Translations under genes and position numbers: made by a program
Part shown: positions 61,728-64,000 of the stretch, in pieces
How positions within the stretch are numbered: position 1 is the first letter of the stretch
Layout of the letters: each line of letters opens with the position of its first letter
Assembly: GCA_002421605.1 (NCBI GenBank)
Contig: DISJ01000019.1
Location: 54,360-118,359 of the forward strand
DNA length: 64,000 nucleotides
Source of the DNA: Rhodobacteraceae bacterium UBA6213
Lineage (GTDB): Bacteria; Pseudomonadota; Alphaproteobacteria; Rhodobacterales; Rhodobacteraceae
Direction of reading: 5' to 3'
Notes under the pieces: generated by a model
What the model was told of the DNA's origin: nothing
Database searches by the model: none
The model's input: the letters and a program-made list of their open reading frames with translations, nothing else

Positions 61728-64000
61728 ATGACACTCGTTAACCGCAGAAGATTTATTCAGGGAGGTTTGTCCGGGGCATTTGCCGCGTCGATGCTTCCCC
61801 ATCTCGCGATGGCCGCGTCAGGCGTTGGCGGTGTGATGGATGGACGGGTGCTGGTCAACACCGCACTTGGCCCGATGTGGCTGGTCAAAGAAGCTGGCAA
61901 GGTCATTGCCGTAGAGCCGCTGGCACAAGTTGGCGCACCGTGGAAACTGATCGATTCGATGCCAGACCGTCTCTACAACCGCGCCCGGGTCAAGGCACCG
62001 ACGGTGCGGCGCGATTTTCTGGCGAAACGCGAAAACAGCGACCGCACCGACCGTGGTAGCGGCGACTTTGTCGAAGTCAGCTGGGATGAGGCCACCAAGC
62101 TCGTCGCCGAGGAAATGGAACGCGTCAAAACCACCTATGGCAACGCCTCGCTACACCGCGGCAAAAGCTCGTGGGCCAGCAACCATGCGACCTTCTACAA
62201 GACCGAGTCGCTGCTGCAACGCATGCTAAACGGCTACGGCGGTTGCGCGGAATTCTTCGGCAACTACTCCAACCAGGCGCTTTCGGAAATCATGCCGGCC
62301 GTTGCTTGGGGGGCCACGCAGTCGAGCGACTGGCCGGTCATTCGCGACAATGCCAAGCTGATCGTGATCTGGGGTGCGAACCCGGTCATCACCACGCGCA
62401 TCCTGTCGGGGCGGTATTCGACCGAGCAATGGCTTGCTCTGTCAGACTCGGATGTCGAAACGATCGTCATTGACCCGCGTCGTTCTGAAACCGCGGTCGA
62501 ACTTAACTCGCGCTGGGTGCCCGTTTACAACGGTACCGACGTGGCGCTTGCGCTTGGCATGATGCACACGCTCTATACCGAAAACCTCTACGACGTCGAG
62601 TTCGTGCAGAACAACACCCATGGCTTCGAAGAATTCCTTCCCTACCTTACGGGCGAGAAAGACGGGCAGGCCAAGACTGCAGAATGGGCAGCCGGGATCA
62701 CCGGCGTTCCAGCAGACACCATCCGCGAGCTCGTGCGCAAGATGAAGGCAACGCGCACCACTATCGTTTCCGGTTGGTCAATCCAGCGCCAACACCACGG
62801 CGAGTTGGGACCGTGGGCCTTGGTGGCGCTTGCCGCCATGCTCGGCCAGATCGGTCTGCCAGGCGGTGGCATCAACTTCGGGATGAACTACGCCGACATT
62901 GGCTACCCGGCAGCAGATATGCCGACGCTTACCAGCACAGGCCGCGGCACCAACCCGGTTCCGGATCCGTTCCCGATTGCCTGCCTGACCGACGCCTATC
63001 TGAACCCAGGCAAAGTCATTCAATGTAAAGGGCGCGAGATCACCTATCCGGACATTCGCCTTGTTTATACCTCGGGCGGCAACCAGTTCACCCACCACCA
63101 GGACACGAACCTTGTGGTCAAGGCGTTCCAAAAGCCGGAATGCGTCATCGTGCAGGAACCCTGGTGGACGCCTTCGGCGAAGTTCGCCGACATTATCCTG
63201 CCTGCCGCAAGCGATCTGGAGCGCAACGACCTTGGCAAGGTCATGAACTTGGTCCTGGCCTCGCATGCCGCCACCGATCCGCAGTTCCAATCGCGGACCG
63301 ACTACGACATCCTCACGGAGATTTCCGAACGGCTTGGATTTGGCGATGACTACACGGAAGGGCGCTCCGAGATGGATTGGCTGCGCTTCCTCTATGAAGA
63401 CAGCGCGCCAAAATCCAAAACCGTTGTCATGCCCTCCTTCGACGAGTTCTGGGCTGGCGAAGGAATCATCGAGTTCCCGTTGGGCAAAGGCGAAACTGTT
63501 CACCTTGCCGACTTCAGGGCGGACCCACTATTCAACCCGCTCGGAACATCCTCGGGCCTGATCGAGTTCGTATCGTCCTATGTCGGAAATATGGGGTATG
63601 ATGAGGACTGCCCCGCACACCCGACATGGATCGAACCGGTCGAATGGAAAGGCAGCGCCGAAGCAGCAACTTATCCGCTGCAGATGCTCTCGTCCCACTC
63701 GAACTTTAGGCTGCACTCGCAAATGTGCAACACCGATGCCCGTGCGGATTACAATATCGGTGGCAAGGAACCGATCACGATCAACACCCAAGATGCCGAG
63801 GCACGCGGAATCAAGACGGGTGACATCGTTCGGATTTTCAACGCACGCGGGCAAGCCCTCGCTGGCGCAGAAGTCACCGACGACATTCTTGCAGGGACGG
63901 TGTGCCTGCACGAAGGTGGCTGGTACGATCCTGAAAAAGGCGGCGAGATCGGCTCGTTGGACAAATATGGTAACGCCAACACGCTGACCCGCGAAGAGCC
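61728..64000 (+). CDS. Second Tat-exported TorA/BisC-family molybdoenzyme (3' end beyond window)
   Basis: This periplasmic Mo-bisMGD S-/N-oxide reductase relative has 757 residues visible. It has a twin-arginine signal (NRRRFIQGG, residues 5-13) with a cleavage-like end MAASG. The likely Mo ligand is Ser181 in GNYSNQALSE. HRGKSSWASNH retains the tryptophan equivalent (Trp149) but has Ser where the other enzyme of the window has Tyr152. Shared family blocks include SGWSIQRQHHGELGPW and GGNQFTHHQDTN. AAGGA precedes the ATG at 61728. It is incomplete only because of the window edge. It is distinct from the torA at 29029 and could reduce TMAO, another sulfoxide or N-oxide. Confidence 0.9.
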   Translation, partial: MTLVNRRRFIQGGLSGAFAASMLPHLAMAASGVGGVMDGRVLVNTALGPMWLVKEAGKVIAVEPLAQVGAPWKLIDSMPDRLYNRARVKAPTVRRDFLAKRENSDRTDRGSGDFVEVSWDEATKLVAEEMERVKTTYGNASLHRGKSSWASNHATFYKTESLLQRMLNGYGGCAEFFGNYSNQALSEIMPAVAWGATQSSDWPVIRDNAKLIVIWGANPVITTRILSGRYSTEQWLALSDSDVETIVIDPRRSETAVELNSRWVPVYNGTDVALALGMMHTLYTENLYDVEFVQNNTHGFEEFLPYLTGEKDGQAKTAEWAAGITGVPADTIRELVRKMKATRTTIVSGWSIQRQHHGELGPWALVALAAMLGQIGLPGGGINFGMNYADIGYPAADMPTLTSTGRGTNPVPDPFPIACLTDAYLNPGKVIQCKGREITYPDIRLVYTSGGNQFTHHQDTNLVVKAFQKPECVIVQEPWWTPSAKFADIILPAASDLERNDLGKVMNLVLASHAATDPQFQSRTDYDILTEISERLGFGDDYTEGRSEMDWLRFLYEDSAPKSKTVVMPSFDEFWAGEGIIEFPLGKGETVHLADFRADPLFNPLGTSSGLIEFVSSYVGNMGYDEDCPAHPTWIEPVEWKGSAEAATYPLQMLSSHSNFRLHSQMCNTDARADYNIGGKEPITINTQDAEARGIKTGDIVRIFNARGQALAGAEVTDDILAGTVCLHEGGWYDPEKGGEIGSLDKYGNANTLTREE

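Noticed and set aside
61433..61741. 102-codon open frame in the region before the second Tor-like gene
   Set aside because: Its composition is not protein-like, it overlaps the clear start at 61728 and no motif is seen.
1..64000. CRISPR arrays, insertion sequences, prophage or rRNA operons
   Set aside because: I found no repeat-spacer pattern, transposase, phage gene or rRNA sequence in the window.

Overview
The window looks like a chromosomal segment of an alphaproteobacterium of the Rhodobacterales/Rhodobacteraceae type. It is GC-rich with strong G/C bias at third codon positions. It carries a single-cysteine DksA, a Hint_2 protein, a dgt-erpA-xth neighbourhood, purM/purN coupling, a NarK1-NarK2 fusion with a cysteine-free NarR-type regulator, and DorA/TorC/TorD genes. 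The species cannot be fixed from the sequence alone.

Positions 1-20,140 are mainly housekeeping: an unidentified partial gene, an Fbp/Pot-type ABC ATPase, an SDR with substituted catalytic residues, a Hint_2 protein, release factor 3, a dGTPase-like HD protein, an IscA/ErpA-type Fe-S carrier, exonuclease III, an FAD monooxygenase, DksA, a MoxR ATPase, a family III CoA-transferase, a corrinoid-activator-like ASKHA protein, a flavodoxin-like protein, tRNA-Gly(CCC), a Rid-family protein, SufE, a lipoprotein, RNase D, an MFS transporter, PurN and PurM.

Positions 20,330-28,702 hold a tightly coupled six-gene operon on the minus strand: oligopeptide ABC permeases, two ATPases, the binding protein and a CocE/S15-family hydrolase. 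A divergently transcribed LysR regulator lies upstream, and two dyad elements sit in the shared control region. This is probably an import-and-hydrolyse unit for a peptide or amide.

Positions 29,029 to the right edge form a dense block of anaerobic-respiration and redox genes. First comes a Tat-exported DMSO/TMAO reductase, a pentaheme TorC cytochrome and a TorD chaperone (torA-C-D), closed by a strong terminator. Next, on the minus strand, are a nitrilase, an NfnSL-like flavoprotein fusion and an unusually long pyruvate:ferredoxin oxidoreductase with an extra C-terminal cysteine motif. Then come an arsenic operon (ArsR-ArsC fusion, GAPDH, ArsJ), a TetR gene with two small membrane proteins and its own palindrome, and a narR regulator divergent from narK-narGHJI. 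The nar genes are followed by a parvulin, a DUF2478 protein, a 5-FTHF cyclo-ligase-like protein and NnrS. A second, divergent Tat-exported TorA/BisC-family enzyme runs off the right edge.

Taken together, the right half would let the cell respire nitrate and S-/N-oxides, insert molybdenum cofactors, handle nitrogen oxides and arsenate, and balance ferredoxin with NAD(P)H. The least familiar parts are the extended PFOR/NfnSL pair, the cysteine-free ArsR domain fused to ArsC, the tail of the nar cluster, and the second TorA-like enzyme with altered active-site residues. No CRISPR array, insertion sequence, prophage or rRNA was recognised.
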